A stretch of 64,000 bases of DNA from an uncultured Aurantimonas sp. (GCA_947488615.1 CANKZU010000017.1:1-64000); one strand, 5' to 3'. Positions 38,328 to 47,938 are shown, counted from the first letter of the stretch. Notes: generated from the letters alone by a model not told the origin. Program-made: numbers and translations.

Positions 38328-39812
38328 ATGTCCGGATACGTCCTCGCCATCGACCAGGGCACGACATCGTCGCGCGCGATCGTCTTTGACGACGGCTTTC
38401 GCATCGTCGGCGTCGGCCAGGAGGAGTTTCCGCAGCATTTTCCGCGCCCCGGCTGGGTCGAGCACGACCCGGAGGACATCTGGCGCTCGGTCGTCGCCAC
38501 CGTCCGCACCGCCCTCGCCGACGCCTCGCTCTCGGCATCCGACATTGCCGCGATCGGCATCACCAACCAGCGCGAGACCGCGCTGATCTGGGACCGCGAC
38601 ACCGGCAAGCCGATTCATAATGCCATCGTCTGGCAAGACCGCCGCACCGCCGACATCTGCCGCAAGCTCATTGAGGCCGGCGCCGAGCCGGAGATCACGG
38701 CCAAGACCGGCCTGATCGTCGATCCGTATTTCTCCGGCACCAAGATCGCCTGGATGCTCGACCATGTGGAGGGCGCACGCGCCAAGGCCGAAGCCGGCAA
38801 GCTCGCCTTCGGAACCATCGACACCTTCCTGCTCTGGCGCCTCACCGGCGGCCAAATCCACGCGACCGACACCACCAATGCCTGCCGCACGATGCTGTTC
38901 GACATCGAGGCGAATGCCTGGGACGACGACCTCCTCAGGCTGCTGAATGTCCCCCGCGCGCTTCTACCCGAAGTGAAGGATTGCGACGCCGCGTTCGGCG
39001 TGACCGAGACGTCGCTGTTCGGCGCCGCGATCCCGGTCTGCGGCATTGCCGGCGACCAGCACGCTGCAACGCTCGGCCAGGCCTGTTTCTCGCCGGGGAT
39101 GCTGAAATCCACCTACGGCACCGGCTGCTTCGCGGTGCTCAACACCGGCGATACCCGCGTGCCGTCTTCCAACCGCCTTTTGACCACGATCGCCTATCGC
39201 CTGTCCGGCAGAACCGCCTTCGCCCTCGAAGGCTCGATCTTCATCGCCGGTGCCGCTGTGCAATGGCTCCGCGATGGGCTCGGCGTGGTCGAGCGCGCCG
39301 ACCGGACCGGACCGATGGCGGCCGAGGCCGACGACGCCCAGGACGTCTACATGGTGCCGGCCTTCACCGGGCTTGGCGCACCCTGGTGGGACGCCGAGGC
39401 GCGCGGCGCGATCTACGGCCTGACCCGCAAGACCGGTCCGAACGAGATCGCCCGCGCGGCGCTCGAGGCCGTCTGCTTCCAGACCGCCGACCTTCTCTCG
39501 GCCATGAAGAAGGACTGGACCGGCGCCAGCGACACGATCCTGCGCGTCGACGGCGGCATGGTCGCGTCGGACTGGACGATGCAGCGCCTCGCCGACCTTC
39601 TCGACGCCCCGGTCGACCGGCCGGTGGTGCTGGAGACGACGGCGCTCGGCGCCGCCTGGGTGGCCGGACAGAAGGCCGGCGTATGGCCGGACATGGCCGG
39701 ATTTTCCGAGCGCTGGCGCCTGGAGCGCCGCTTCGAACCGCGAATGGACGCCGTCACGCGCGGACGCAAGCTCGCCGGCTGGGCCGACGCGGTGCGCCGG
39801 ACATTGACGTGA
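38328..39812 (+). CDS. glpK: Glycerol kinase
   Basis: 494 aa FGGY kinase that makes glycerol 3-phosphate. N-terminal ATP motif [17 protein letters not shown], substrate segment [10 protein letters not shown], and [54 protein letters not shown]. Last gene of the glycerol block. Start follows CAGGAGGAGAC. Confidence 0.96.
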   Translation: MSGYVLAIDQGTTSSRAIVFDDGFRIVGVGQEEFPQHFPRPGWVEHDPEDIWRSVVATVRTALADASLSASDIAAIGITNQRETALIWDRDTGKPIHNAIVWQDRRTADICRKLIEAGAEPEITAKTGLIVDPYFSGTKIAWMLDHVEGARAKAEAGKLAFGTIDTFLLWRLTGGQIHATDTTNACRTMLFDIEANAWDDDLLRLLNVPRALLPEVKDCDAAFGVTETSLFGAAIPVCGIAGDQHAATLGQACFSPGMLKSTYGTGCFAVLNTGDTRVPSSNRLLTTIAYRLSGRTAFALEGSIFIAGAAVQWLRDGLGVVERADRTGPMAAEADDAQDVYMVPAFTGLGAPWWDAEARGAIYGLTRKTGPNEIARAALEAVCFQTADLLSAMKKDWTGASDTILRVDGGMVASDWTMQRLADLLDAPVDRPVVLETTALGAAWVAGQKAGVWPDMAGFSERWRLERRFEPRMDAVTRGRKLAGWADAVRRTLT

Positions 39813-39842
39813 CCTGACACCTCGGACATCTCCGCTGGACAC

Positions 39843-39875
39843 TGGGATATCCAAAGATTATCTTGGGATATCCCA
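39843..39875 (+). promoter_or_regulatory. Twin palindrome operator of the second vapBC module
   Basis: TGGGATATCCA (39843-39853) and the perfect 12-bp palindrome TGGGATATCCCA (39864-39875) have their centres exactly 21 bp apart, two helical turns. They end 19 bp before the antitoxin ATG. This is the expected form of a site bound by a ribbon-helix-helix VapB in complex with VapC. Confidence 0.75.
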
Positions 39876-39894
39876 TGCTGGATGGAGTTGCGCG

Positions 39895-40176
39895 ATGCCC
39901 CTTTACGTCAAGGACCGTGAGGTCGGCGAATTGGCCGACCGACTTGCCAGACTCAAGAAGACCAGCAAGACGGAAGCCGTCCGCGATGCATTGCTTTCGG
40001 AATTGGCTCGGACGCCGGCGCCACAAGCAAGGGTTGCAGGAGTCGACACAGAAACCGAGGCCTATGTCGAACGCGCGCTTCGACTGGCGCGGGAACTGCG
40101 CGAAAAATATCCACGTCAAGGTGAGGGACTCCCGGTAACCAAGGAGTGGATCGATAGTCTCTACGAGGGCGACTGA
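39895..40176 (+). CDS. vapB: VapB-type antitoxin (ribbon-helix-helix, PSK/Rv0623 group)
   Basis: 93 aa. The N-terminus MPLYVKDREVGELADRLARL with KTSKTEAVRDALLSEL matches the PSK-type antitoxin DNA-binding pattern. The C-terminal YPRQGEGLPVTKEWIDSLYEGD is the toxin-binding part. Stop overlaps the toxin ATG by one base. It is a different VapB family from the module at 28.9 kb. Confidence 0.9.
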   Translation: MPLYVKDREVGELADRLARLKKTSKTEAVRDALLSELARTPAPQARVAGVDTETEAYVERALRLARELREKYPRQGEGLPVTKEWIDSLYEGD

Positions 40177-40571
40177 TGTTCGTAGACGCCTCGGCGTTAT
40201 GCGCACTGATTCTCGTTGAGCCCGATGCCGAAGAAATCGCCGCGCGGATGAAATCGGCCGACCGCCTGCTGACGTCCCCGACGGCGGCCTGGGAGACCGT
40301 CGTCTCGTGCTCACGCCGGTTCGGCTGGGAGCCGGTGACCGCTATGGCAGCTGTTCTGAGCTATATGGCGGATATGCGCATCACCCTCCTCCCCGTTCCG
40401 GCCGAAGCCGCCGCGCTCGCGGTCGACGCCTACGACCGCTACGGCAAGGGCCGCCATCCCGCCGCGCTGAATTTCGGCGACTGTTTCGCCTATGCCTGCG
40501 CCCGGCATTACGTCGTTCCGCTGCTCTACAAGGGCGACGATTTCGCCAAAACCGATATCGAGGCAGCCTGA
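40176..40571 (+). CDS. vapC: VapC toxin, PIN-domain ribonuclease
   Basis: 131 aa. MFVDASALCALILVEPDAEE holds the first Asp, the TAAWETVVSC segment the Glu, and ALNFGDCFAYACAR the third acidic residue; LLYKGDDFAKTDIEAA is the family C-terminus. Translation is coupled to the antitoxin. Lies just downstream of glpK. Confidence 0.92.
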   Translation: MFVDASALCALILVEPDAEEIAARMKSADRLLTSPTAAWETVVSCSRRFGWEPVTAMAAVLSYMADMRITLLPVPAEAAALAVDAYDRYGKGRHPAALNFGDCFAYACARHYVVPLLYKGDDFAKTDIEAA

Positions 40572-40732
40572 GGCGGCAGCCAGATGCCCGCCGCAAGCCG
40601 TGGCGATGGGATTGCTTGTGCACCCTCCCGAACATTGACCTTTTCCGCCCGATCGGGTCAGAGGAAGCGGCGTTCGCCACCACAAGGCGCGCGCTCGCCT
40701 GTCCGCAGACCCGAAGCAAAGGCACCCGTCCG

Positions 40733-41296
40733 ATGGCCACCAAAGACATCGTCTACATCGCCCTCTTCGCCGCCCTGATGGCCGTGCTCGCGGTGTTTCC
40801 GCCGCTGACGATCCCGGCCCTCGGTGTGCCGATCACCGCGCAATCGATGGGCGTCATGCTGGCCGGCGGCATCCTTGGCGCCAGGCGCGGCGCGCTGTCG
40901 ATGGTTCTCTTCCTTGTCCTGGTGGCGATCGGCCTGCCGCTGCTGTCGGGCGGACGCGGCGGTATCGGCGTCTTCGCCGGCCCGACCACCGGCTTCCTGT
41001 TTGGCTGGATCGTCGCCGCCTATGTCATCGGCTGGCTGACCGAGCGTTTCTGGGCCGGCCTCGGCTTCGTCAGCGCTTTCCTGATCGCGGTCTTCGGCGG
41101 CATCGTCGTCCTCTACGCGATCGGCATCCCGATGGTCGCCGCCGTCGCCGACATTCCGCTCTGGACGGCTCTCACCGGCTCGGCGGCCTTCATCCCGGGT
41201 GATGTGATCAAGGCCGGCATCGCCGCGGCGGTGATCGCGACCGTCAAGCGGTCATATCCGCTGATCCCCTCGCGAGCGCGCGCGGGCCGGGCCTGA
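40733..41296 (+). CDS. bioY: Biotin ECF transporter substrate-binding component BioY
   Basis: 187 aa membrane protein with six segments. The conserved VPITAQSMGVMLAGGILGARRGALSM block is the BioY hallmark, with GLPLLSGGRGGIGVFAGPTTGFLFG. It binds biotin and works with BioM and BioN, which follow. No BioR-type box was seen in the 160 bp upstream. Confidence 0.94.
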   Translation: MATKDIVYIALFAALMAVLAVFPPLTIPALGVPITAQSMGVMLAGGILGARRGALSMVLFLVLVAIGLPLLSGGRGGIGVFAGPTTGFLFGWIVAAYVIGWLTERFWAGLGFVSAFLIAVFGGIVVLYAIGIPMVAAVADIPLWTALTGSAAFIPGDVIKAGIAAAVIATVKRSYPLIPSRARAGRA

Positions 41297-41313
41297 CGGT
41301 AGCCCCGCGATCG

Positions 41314-41988
41314 ATGATCGAACTCGCCGGAGTTTCGCTCCAACGCGCCGAGCGCCGGATTCTCGCCGATCTCGACCTACAGCTGACGGAACGGCGGATT
41401 GCGGTCATCGGCGCCAACGGCTCTGGCAAGAGCACCTTCGCCCGACTGCTCAATGGGCTGATCCTGCCGACCGCCGGGCAAGTCGCCGTCGACGGGCTCG
41501 ACACCCGGACGAAGGGCCGTGAGGTGCGCCGCCAGGTGGGCTTCGTCTTTCAGAACCCCGACAACCAGATCGTCTACCCGACCGTCGGCGAAGATCTCGC
41601 CTTCGGGCTCAAGGGCCGCGGCGTCGCGGCCGCCGACATTCCCGGCAAGGTCAAGCAAACCCTCGACCACTTCGGCCTGAACGGTTTTGGCGATCGTCTC
41701 GTCCACGAGCTCAGCGGCGGCGAGCGCCAGATGGTAGCGCTGGCCGGCGTCATGATCCTGGAGCCCGCCTGGCTCGTTCTCGACGAGCCGACCACGCTCC
41801 TCGACCGGCGCAACACGCGTCGCGTCATGGACGCCGTGGCCGCGCTGGATCAGCACGTGATCCTCGTCACTCATGATCTCGATCTCCTCGCTGGTTTCGA
41901 CCGAGTGCTGGTCTTCGACGAGGGCCGACTGGTCACCGACGCGGCGCCAAAGGAAGCGATCGCGGCCTATCTGGCGATCGTCGGGTGA
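41314..41988 (+). CDS. bioM: Biotin ECF transporter ATPase BioM
   Basis: 224 aa. Walker A GANGSGKSTFARLLNG, Q-loop VGFVFQNPDNQIVYPTV, signature LSGGERQMVALAGVM, Walker B WLVLDEPTTLLD, switch His in LVTHDLDLL. Supplies energy to BioY/BioN. Confidence 0.94.
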   Translation: MIELAGVSLQRAERRILADLDLQLTERRIAVIGANGSGKSTFARLLNGLILPTAGQVAVDGLDTRTKGREVRRQVGFVFQNPDNQIVYPTVGEDLAFGLKGRGVAAADIPGKVKQTLDHFGLNGFGDRLVHELSGGERQMVALAGVMILEPAWLVLDEPTTLLDRRNTRRVMDAVAALDQHVILVTHDLDLLAGFDRVLVFDEGRLVTDAAPKEAIAAYLAIVG

Positions 41989-42575
41989 TCGCGGGCCTCT
42001 ACCGGCCGGGTGCGAGCCCCGTCCACCGCGTCCGCGCGTCGGTAAAACTCATCGCCCTCCTCGTCCTCGGAACAGTCCTCTTCGCCTTCGACGAAACGTG
42101 GCTCGCGGCAACCGCGCTCGTGACGGTCCTCGCCGGCTACGCGCTGGCACGCATTCCGGCACCCGCCGCCTTCGCTCAGCTCCGCCCGGTTCTCTGGGTC
42201 CTCGCCATCCTCTTCGCGGCACAGCTCTGGCTCGTTGATCTTTCCGCCGCGCTGCTTCTCGTCCTGCGTTTCGCCGCCCTGATCCTCGCCGCCTCCCTGG
42301 TCACGCTGACAACACGCACGGCCGACCTCGTCGCGGTTATCGAACGGGCGCTCAGCCCCCTCGCCCGCCTCGGTTTCGATGTCGGCAAAGTGAGCCTCGC
42401 GATATCCCTGGCGATCCGCTTCATCCCGGCGGTCGGCGCGATCGTCGAAGAGGTCCGCGAGGCCCAGCACGCGAGGGGATGCGAGCGCTCGATCGTCGCG
42501 CTCGCGGTTCCGGTAATCGTAAGACTGCTGAAGATGGCCGACGAGATCGCCGAGGCGATCGACGCGCGCTCCTGA
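41985..42575 (+). CDS. bioN: Biotin ECF transporter transmembrane coupling protein BioN
   Basis: 196 aa EcfT-type protein. GTG start overlaps the bioM stop (GTGA). Membrane segments are followed by the coupling motifs ISLAIRFIPAVGAIVEEVREAQHARG, which contact the ATPase. Completes bioYMN. Confidence 0.93.
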   Translation: MIAGLYRPGASPVHRVRASVKLIALLVLGTVLFAFDETWLAATALVTVLAGYALARIPAPAAFAQLRPVLWVLAILFAAQLWLVDLSAALLLVLRFAALILAASLVTLTTRTADLVAVIERALSPLARLGFDVGKVSLAISLAIRFIPAVGAIVEEVREAQHARGCERSIVALAVPVIVRLLKMADEIAEAIDARS

Positions 42576-42583
42576 GACGCCGC

Positions 42584-42599
42584 CCCCGTCGCGATGGGG
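42584..42599 (+). terminator. Weak terminator-like hairpin after bioN
   Basis: CCCCGT and ATGGGG form a short stem with a 4-nt loop, with a G-T pair, followed by ACATTTTCCC. The T run is short. Confidence 0.3.
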
Positions 42600-42699
42600 A
42601 CATTTTCCCGATCCTTGGCGTTGACGCTTGGCCGCGGAAGCGCGTGCTATGTTCTCGGATCAGGGCACTGTTAAAAAGATGATTGGGAGGATCGCCATC

Positions 42700-43683
42700 A
42701 TGGCTTGGCTTCGCACGGCGCTCGGCGCCGCCTTGTTGCTCTCGGTTTTCTTGACCGGCGCGATGGCTGAGGAAAAAATCCGCGTCGGCGTGCTCAAATA
42801 CGGCACCGTCAACTGGGCGCTCGACGCCATGACCCGCAACGGGCTCGACGAAGAGAACGGCGTCGATGTGGAGATCGTGCCCTTCGCTGGCGAGGATGCT
42901 TCCAACGTCGCGCTGCAGGCGGGCGATGTCGATATCATCGTCTCCGACTGGCTATGGGTCTCGCGCCAGCGGGCGGCCGGCGCCGATTTCACCTTCGCGC
43001 CCTATTCGACCTCGGTCGGCTCGATGATGGTCGCCGGCGACAGCGACATGCGGACACTCAGCGATCTGAAGGGAAAGACGATCGGCGTAGCCGGTGGACC
43101 GCTCGACAAGAACTGGCTGCTAATCCAGGCGCTTGCCAAGAAGAGCGACGGAACCGACCTGGCAAGCGAGAACGATGTGGTATTCGGCGCGCCGCCGCTG
43201 CTCACGGCCAAGGCCCAGTCCGGTGAACTCGACGCTGTCCTGAATTTCTGGCACTACGCCGCGCGCCTTGAGGCGGAAGGATTTCGCACGCTGATTTCGG
43301 GGACCGACGCGGCCATGCAGATGGGAACCTTGGGTCCGGTCGCGGCGCTCGGCTGGGTATTCCGCGACAGCTTCGCCGAGAAGAACCCGAAGGCGATCAG
43401 GGGCTTCCTCGCCGCCGACCAGGCAACGAAACAGTTGCTGAAAACCTCCGATACGGAGTGGGAGATCGTCGCTCCCCTGACCAAGGCCGAGGACGAGAAG
43501 ACTCTGCATACCCTGCGCGATCGCTACCGCGAGGGTATTCCGTCCCGCAGCGCCGCGGATGAAGAAGCCGACGCGAGGACGCTCTACCGGCTGCTTGTCG
43601 GGATCGGCGGAGAAAAGCTCGTCGGGCCGTCCACTGAGCTGGTCGAGGGCACCTATTGGCCCGGCCTAACCGATGGCGGCTGA
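42700..43683 (+). CDS. NitT/TauT-type ABC transporter substrate-binding protein
   Basis: 327 aa. The ATG at 42700 follows GGGAGG and gives a clean signal peptide (MAWLRTALGAALLLSVFLTGAMA). The mature NMT1/SsuA-like fold begins EKIRVGVLKYGTVNWALDAM, with AGDVDIIVSDWLW and LKGKTIGVAGGPLDKNWLL. The ligand cannot be named from sequence. The stop overlaps the permease start by 11 bp. Its place after bioYMN may be incidental. Confidence 0.85.
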   Translation: MAWLRTALGAALLLSVFLTGAMAEEKIRVGVLKYGTVNWALDAMTRNGLDEENGVDVEIVPFAGEDASNVALQAGDVDIIVSDWLWVSRQRAAGADFTFAPYSTSVGSMMVAGDSDMRTLSDLKGKTIGVAGGPLDKNWLLIQALAKKSDGTDLASENDVVFGAPPLLTAKAQSGELDAVLNFWHYAARLEAEGFRTLISGTDAAMQMGTLGPVAALGWVFRDSFAEKNPKAIRGFLAADQATKQLLKTSDTEWEIVAPLTKAEDEKTLHTLRDRYREGIPSRSAADEEADARTLYRLLVGIGGEKLVGPSTELVEGTYWPGLTDGG

Positions 43684-44473
43684 TAGTCCCGCCGTAGGAA
43701 ACGGGCGACGCCGCGTCGCTCGCGCTGGCCCGGCTCTGATGACGCTCTTGTCACTGGCCGGATTGCTTGCCTTGTGGTGGATCGTGTCGGCTTTCGCCGA
43801 CAGCCGCGTCCTGCCGGCGCCGCCTGCGGTGCTCGACTCCTTCTGGCGCGACGCCAAGACCGGCGAGCTGTTCTTCCATCTGGCGATGACGCTCTTTCGC
43901 GTCGCCGTATCCTTTGTGCTTGCCATGGCGATCGGCGCGGCGATCGGTATCGCGCTGGGACTCAATCGCGACGCCAACCGGTTCTTCGATCCGTGGGTGA
44001 TCCTCTTCCTCAACATCCCGGCGCTCGTCGTCATCGTCCTTGCCTATATCTGGTTCGGCCTCAACGAGGCCGCCGCCATCGGCGCCATCGCGGTCAACAA
44101 GATCCCCAATGTCGTCGTGACGATGCGCGAGGGCGCCCGCGCCCTCGACCAAAACCTGAGCGAAATGGCGTCCGTCTACCGCTTCGGCCGGGCAAAGACG
44201 ATGCGCCATGTGGTGATCCCGCAGTTGCAGCCTTATTTCGCCGCCGCGTCCCGCTCCGGTATCGCACTGATCTGGAAGATCGCGCTCGTAGTCGAACTCC
44301 TCGGTCGGTCGAACGGCGTCGGCTTCCAGATATATCTCTATTTCCAACTATTCGACGTAGCCGCCATTCTCGCCTACACGCTGGCCTTCGTCGCCATCAT
44401 GCTCTTGATCGAGTTCCTGCTTGTCCAACCGCTCGAAGCCTATTCCACCCGCTGGCGTCTCCGGCCCGCTTGA
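43673..44473 (+). CDS. NitT/TauT-type ABC transporter permease
   Basis: 266 aa, six membrane segments, SsuC-like. The EAA loop region is LSEMASVYRFGRAKTMRHVVIPQLQPY. It overlaps the preceding binding-protein gene and is followed at once by the ATPase. Confidence 0.9.
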   Translation: MAADSPAVGNGRRRVARAGPALMTLLSLAGLLALWWIVSAFADSRVLPAPPAVLDSFWRDAKTGELFFHLAMTLFRVAVSFVLAMAIGAAIGIALGLNRDANRFFDPWVILFLNIPALVVIVLAYIWFGLNEAAAIGAIAVNKIPNVVVTMREGARALDQNLSEMASVYRFGRAKTMRHVVIPQLQPYFAAASRSGIALIWKIALVVELLGRSNGVGFQIYLYFQLFDVAAILAYTLAFVAIMLLIEFLLVQPLEAYSTRWRLRPA

Positions 44474-44474
44474 C

Positions 44475-45179
44475 GTGCTCATCCGCGACAAGACCTTCCA
44501 CGCGGTCGACGGCGGTGACGTGCGCGCGATCGCCGAGATCGCCTTCCAGGCGCCGCCCGGCAGCTTCACCACGCTGATCGGCCCGTCCGGATGCGGCAAG
44601 ACGACCACGCTCCGGATCATCCTCGGCCTCGACACCGACTTTTCCGGCCACGTCCGGCTGCCGGACGAGGCTGGGCGCGTGGCCGCCGTCTTCCAGGAGC
44701 CGCGGCTCCTGCCGTGGCGGACGGTCGAAGAGAACGTCCGGCTGGCGCTGCCAGAGGCGAAGGCCGATGCCGATCTCGACGATCTCTTCGCCATCCTCGG
44801 CCTGGATGAGATGCGTTCGCGCTATCCGGGCGAACTGTCGCTGGGCCTCGCGCGCCGGGTCGCGCTCGCCCGCGCCTTCGCGATCGAGCCGGCGCTGCTG
44901 TTGCTCGACGAACCCTTCGTCTCGCTCGACGAAATGACCGCGAACCGCCTGCGGGACCTCCTGATGACGGTCTGGTCGGCACGGCCGACGACGGCGCTGA
45001 TGGTCACCCACAATGTGCGCGAGGCGATGCAACTGTCCGACCGCATCGTCTTTCTGACGGCACGGCCGGCGACCGTGCGCGGCGTCTACGAGATCGACTC
45101 GCCCCGCGACGCGCGTGACGCGACATGGGCGGAAGTTACGCTGCGGGCGGTGGACACAGCGTTTCCGGGAGTGCTGTAG
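44475..45179 (+). CDS. NitT/TauT-type ABC transporter ATPase
   Basis: 234 aa from a GTG one base after the permease stop; a TTG at 44421 would add 18 residues that overlap the permease and look unlike the family. Walker A GPSGCGKTTTLRI, Q-loop AAVFQEPRLLPWRTV, Walker B LLLLDEPFVSLD, switch His in MVTHNVREAM. The signature is LSLGLARRVALARAF, with Leu in place of the second Gly of LSGGQ. Confidence 0.85.
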   Translation: MLIRDKTFHAVDGGDVRAIAEIAFQAPPGSFTTLIGPSGCGKTTTLRIILGLDTDFSGHVRLPDEAGRVAAVFQEPRLLPWRTVEENVRLALPEAKADADLDDLFAILGLDEMRSRYPGELSLGLARRVALARAFAIEPALLLLDEPFVSLDEMTANRLRDLLMTVWSARPTTALMVTHNVREAMQLSDRIVFLTARPATVRGVYEIDSPRDARDATWAEVTLRAVDTAFPGVL

Positions 45180-45269
45180 AGCGGAGCGCGCGCGTTCGAT
45201 TTTGTCAGCTCCAAGACCGCTCGGCCGGCTGGAGCGGTCGCGCGGCCACTGGCTGGAAAGCAAAGCTCC

Positions 45270-45284
45270 GTTCGGTTAATGTTC
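45270..45284 (+). promoter_or_regulatory. Exact LexA-type box before the cyclase gene
   Basis: GTTCGGTTAATGTTC matches the alphaproteobacterial LexA consensus GTTC-N7-GTTC at all eight fixed positions. It ends 29 bp before the start of the class III cyclase gene, in the range of a promoter-blocking operator. Confidence 0.5.
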
Positions 45285-45313
45285 ATCCCCGACAGAGCAG
45301 ACGGATACGTCCG

Positions 45314-47056
45314 ATGAAGCGTCGCCTTGCCGCAATTCTCGTGGCGGATGTCGCGGGCTATTCCAGCCTCATGGAAGCCGATGAGGAGGGAACGGCCGCG
45401 CGCATGACAGCCTGCCGCACCACCATCGACGCGGAGATCGCTCGGACCGACGGCCGCCTGTTCAAGGCGATGGGCGATGCGGTGCTCGCCGAGTTCGCCA
45501 GCCCGATCAACGCCGTGCGCTGCGCCGTCGGTATCCGCGAGGCGCTGGTGCTGGCGGAGACCCGTCGCGACCCGCCGCTGACGATGCGCTTTGGCCTGCA
45601 CCTGGCCGACGTGCTGGTAGAGGGCGACGACCTGATCGGCGATGGGGTCAACCTTGCCGCCCGCATCCAGCAGGCGGCGGAGCCCGGAGCCATCGATCTC
45701 AGCGGGGTGCTGTTCGAGCAGATCAGGCGGACTTCGCCCTACGCTTTCGACGATCGCGGCGAACAGAGCTTCCGCAACATCGCCGAGCCGGTGCGCGTCT
45801 ACCGGCTGCGCGGTGAGATCAGGCGCCACCCGTACCAGATTACCCACGCCCAGGCCGAGCCCCAGCCGCCCAGACGGCCGCATTCGCTGGCGGTGATGCC
45901 CTTCGAAGTGCCGGCGGGCGACGAGGATCGGCATTTCCTGGCCGAGGGCATCGCCGAAGAGCTGATTTTCGAGCTCGGCCGGTTCCGAAAGCTCTTCGTG
46001 ATGTCGCGCTCAGCGACCCGCGCCCTCGACGCCGCGCAGGACGATCCGCAAAGCATCGGCGAGCGCCTCGGGGTGCGCTACGTGCTGACGGGAGCCATCC
46101 GCCAGATCGGGTCGCGCGTGCGCCTATCGCTGACGTTGAGCGAAACCGACACGGGGACCGTGGTCTGGAGCGACCGGCTGAGCCAGTCTTTCGACGAGCT
46201 GGTAGACGGTCTGGACGAACTGGTCTCGCACATCGCCTCGACCGTTCTCGGGCGCATCGAGGAAAGCGATATCGCCGTGACCCGCCGCCTCAAGCCGGAG
46301 TCGATGACCGCCTACGAGTTTCACCTGCGCGGGTTGGAGCATCATCGACTCGGCGGGGTTACCGACGAGAATTCGCGCCAGGCGATGAGATGGTTTGAGC
46401 GCGCCATCGAAGCCGATCCCAACTTCGCCCGCCCCCGCGCGATGCTCACCTGCGCTTGGTCGAACCTGCCGGACTTCGACCTCGCCGAGGGAACCCGGCA
46501 CGTGGAACGCGCGCTGGAACTTGATCCCAACGAACCGGAAGCCAACCGGATCATGGGCTCAATCAAGATGGGCTCCGCGGAGTTCGCGGCCTCGCGCCAT
46601 TACCATGAGAAGGCGATGGCGCTGAGTCCTTCCGATGCCTACATCAAGGGCCGCTCAGCCGCCTTCTACCTTTTTGCCGGCGAGCCGGAACGGGCCTTGA
46701 AACTGCTTGATGAGGCCGAGGAACTGGACCCCTTCCTGCCGGTGTGGTGCGTCGAGGAGCGGGTCGCCGCGCTCTATACGCTCGGCAGGTTCGAGGAGGC
46801 GGCAGCTGCTGGTCGCACGCTGCCCTTTCAGACTCGCCGTTCCCGGCTCTATCGAGCAGCCTCGCACATCGCGCTGGGAAATCTCGATCGTGCCCGACGG
46901 ATCGTCGGAGAGGCACTGGCCACCGCCCCGGACCTGACGATCGACTATATCGAGCAGAAGGAATGCTACCGCGATAGCGGCGTGAAAAAGCTGCTCGTCG
47001 AACGCCTGGCCACGGCGGGATTACCGTGCCGATTTCGGGTTGAGCAAACCTCGTGA
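45314..47056 (+). CDS. Class III adenylate/guanylate cyclase with TolB-like and TPR domains
   Basis: 580 aa. The N-terminal cyclase domain (about 1-165) has both metal Asp residues (LVADVAGYS and GDAVLAEF), the substrate Lys in FKAMGD and the transition-state region GDGVNLAARI, so it should be active. A TolB-N-like segment follows (LAVMPFEVPAGDEDRHFLAEG, residues about 190-330), then TPR repeats to the end. No membrane segment. This architecture is common in rhizobia. The ATG at 45314 gives MKRRLAAILVADVAGYS, the usual start. Confidence 0.88.
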   Translation: MKRRLAAILVADVAGYSSLMEADEEGTAARMTACRTTIDAEIARTDGRLFKAMGDAVLAEFASPINAVRCAVGIREALVLAETRRDPPLTMRFGLHLADVLVEGDDLIGDGVNLAARIQQAAEPGAIDLSGVLFEQIRRTSPYAFDDRGEQSFRNIAEPVRVYRLRGEIRRHPYQITHAQAEPQPPRRPHSLAVMPFEVPAGDEDRHFLAEGIAEELIFELGRFRKLFVMSRSATRALDAAQDDPQSIGERLGVRYVLTGAIRQIGSRVRLSLTLSETDTGTVVWSDRLSQSFDELVDGLDELVSHIASTVLGRIEESDIAVTRRLKPESMTAYEFHLRGLEHHRLGGVTDENSRQAMRWFERAIEADPNFARPRAMLTCAWSNLPDFDLAEGTRHVERALELDPNEPEANRIMGSIKMGSAEFAASRHYHEKAMALSPSDAYIKGRSAAFYLFAGEPERALKLLDEAEELDPFLPVWCVEERVAALYTLGRFEEAAAAGRTLPFQTRRSRLYRAASHIALGNLDRARRIVGEALATAPDLTIDYIEQKECYRDSGVKKLLVERLATAGLPCRFRVEQTS

Positions 47057-47230
47057 GGTCGCTCGCACCTATTCGGCAGGGGTTATGGCCCCAGCTTCGA
47101 CGCATCGCAAGCGAACGGTCAATGGCTTTATAACGCAGTGATCATTGTTGTCGGTCTGCGCGGACGTCTGCGAGAAAGGTTCGCCCCTCCCCGCTTGACC
47201 TCCTTCCGCCCCCGTCCGACCCTCGCCGTC

Positions 47231-47836
47231 ATGAACACGATTCGATCCGTCTGCGTCTATTGCGGCTCCTCCGCTGGCCGCGATCCGCTTTATATCGACA
47301 GCGGGCGAAAGCTTGGCGAGGCGCTCGGCGACGCCGGCATGCGGCTCGTCTATGGCGGCGGCACCCGCGGCATCATGGGCGCCGTTTCCGAAGGCGTCAT
47401 CGCGGCAGGCGGCTGTGTCACCGGCATCATCCCGCGCTTCCTCATCGACATGGAAGCGACCGAGCGCGAGCTGATGCGGCTGGATGAGTTGATCGTCACC
47501 GAGGACATGCACGAGCGCAAGCATCTGATGTTTCAGCGCTCGGACGCCTTCGTCGCCTTGCCCGGCGGCATCGGCACGCTGGAGGAGCTCGTCGAGATCC
47601 TGACCTGGAGCCAGCTCGGCCGGCACGAGAAACCCATCGTCATCGCCAATATCGGCGGCTTTTGGGATCCGCTGTCACGGCTGCTCGACCATATGGGCGA
47701 GGAAGGCTTCCTGCATCGCGCCCATCAGGTCCGGCCCATCGTCATCGACGACGTCGCCGACATCGTGCCGCATCTTCTTGGCGCGGCCCCGGCGAACGAC
47801 GGCGAAGGCCGGTTGGAGATCATCGAGCGGCTTTGA
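47231..47836 (+). CDS. LOG-family protein (TIGR00730), possible nucleotide phosphoribohydrolase
   Basis: 201 aa Rossmann-fold protein. Begins SVCVYCGSSAGRDPLYIDSG, with the catalytic-type motif LPGGIGTLEEL and the phosphate site GGGTRGIMGAV. Family members release cytokinin bases or hydrolyse AMP and related nucleotides. Substrate not determined. Confidence 0.88.
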   Translation: MNTIRSVCVYCGSSAGRDPLYIDSGRKLGEALGDAGMRLVYGGGTRGIMGAVSEGVIAAGGCVTGIIPRFLIDMEATERELMRLDELIVTEDMHERKHLMFQRSDAFVALPGGIGTLEELVEILTWSQLGRHEKPIVIANIGGFWDPLSRLLDHMGEEGFLHRAHQVRPIVIDDVADIVPHLLGAAPANDGEGRLEIIERL

Positions 47837-47938
47837 GCCCCGGCGCCCCGCGCCACGGTTGCGCAATTCCGCTTTCGTCCTAGATGCGACGATTGCGGCT
47901 GCGCCGCGTCTCCCTTCCCAGACAAGGACCGCCAGCCC

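Noticed and set aside
40572..40732. BioR-type operator before bioY
   Set aside because: No TTATNNATAA-like palindrome is visible in this gap.
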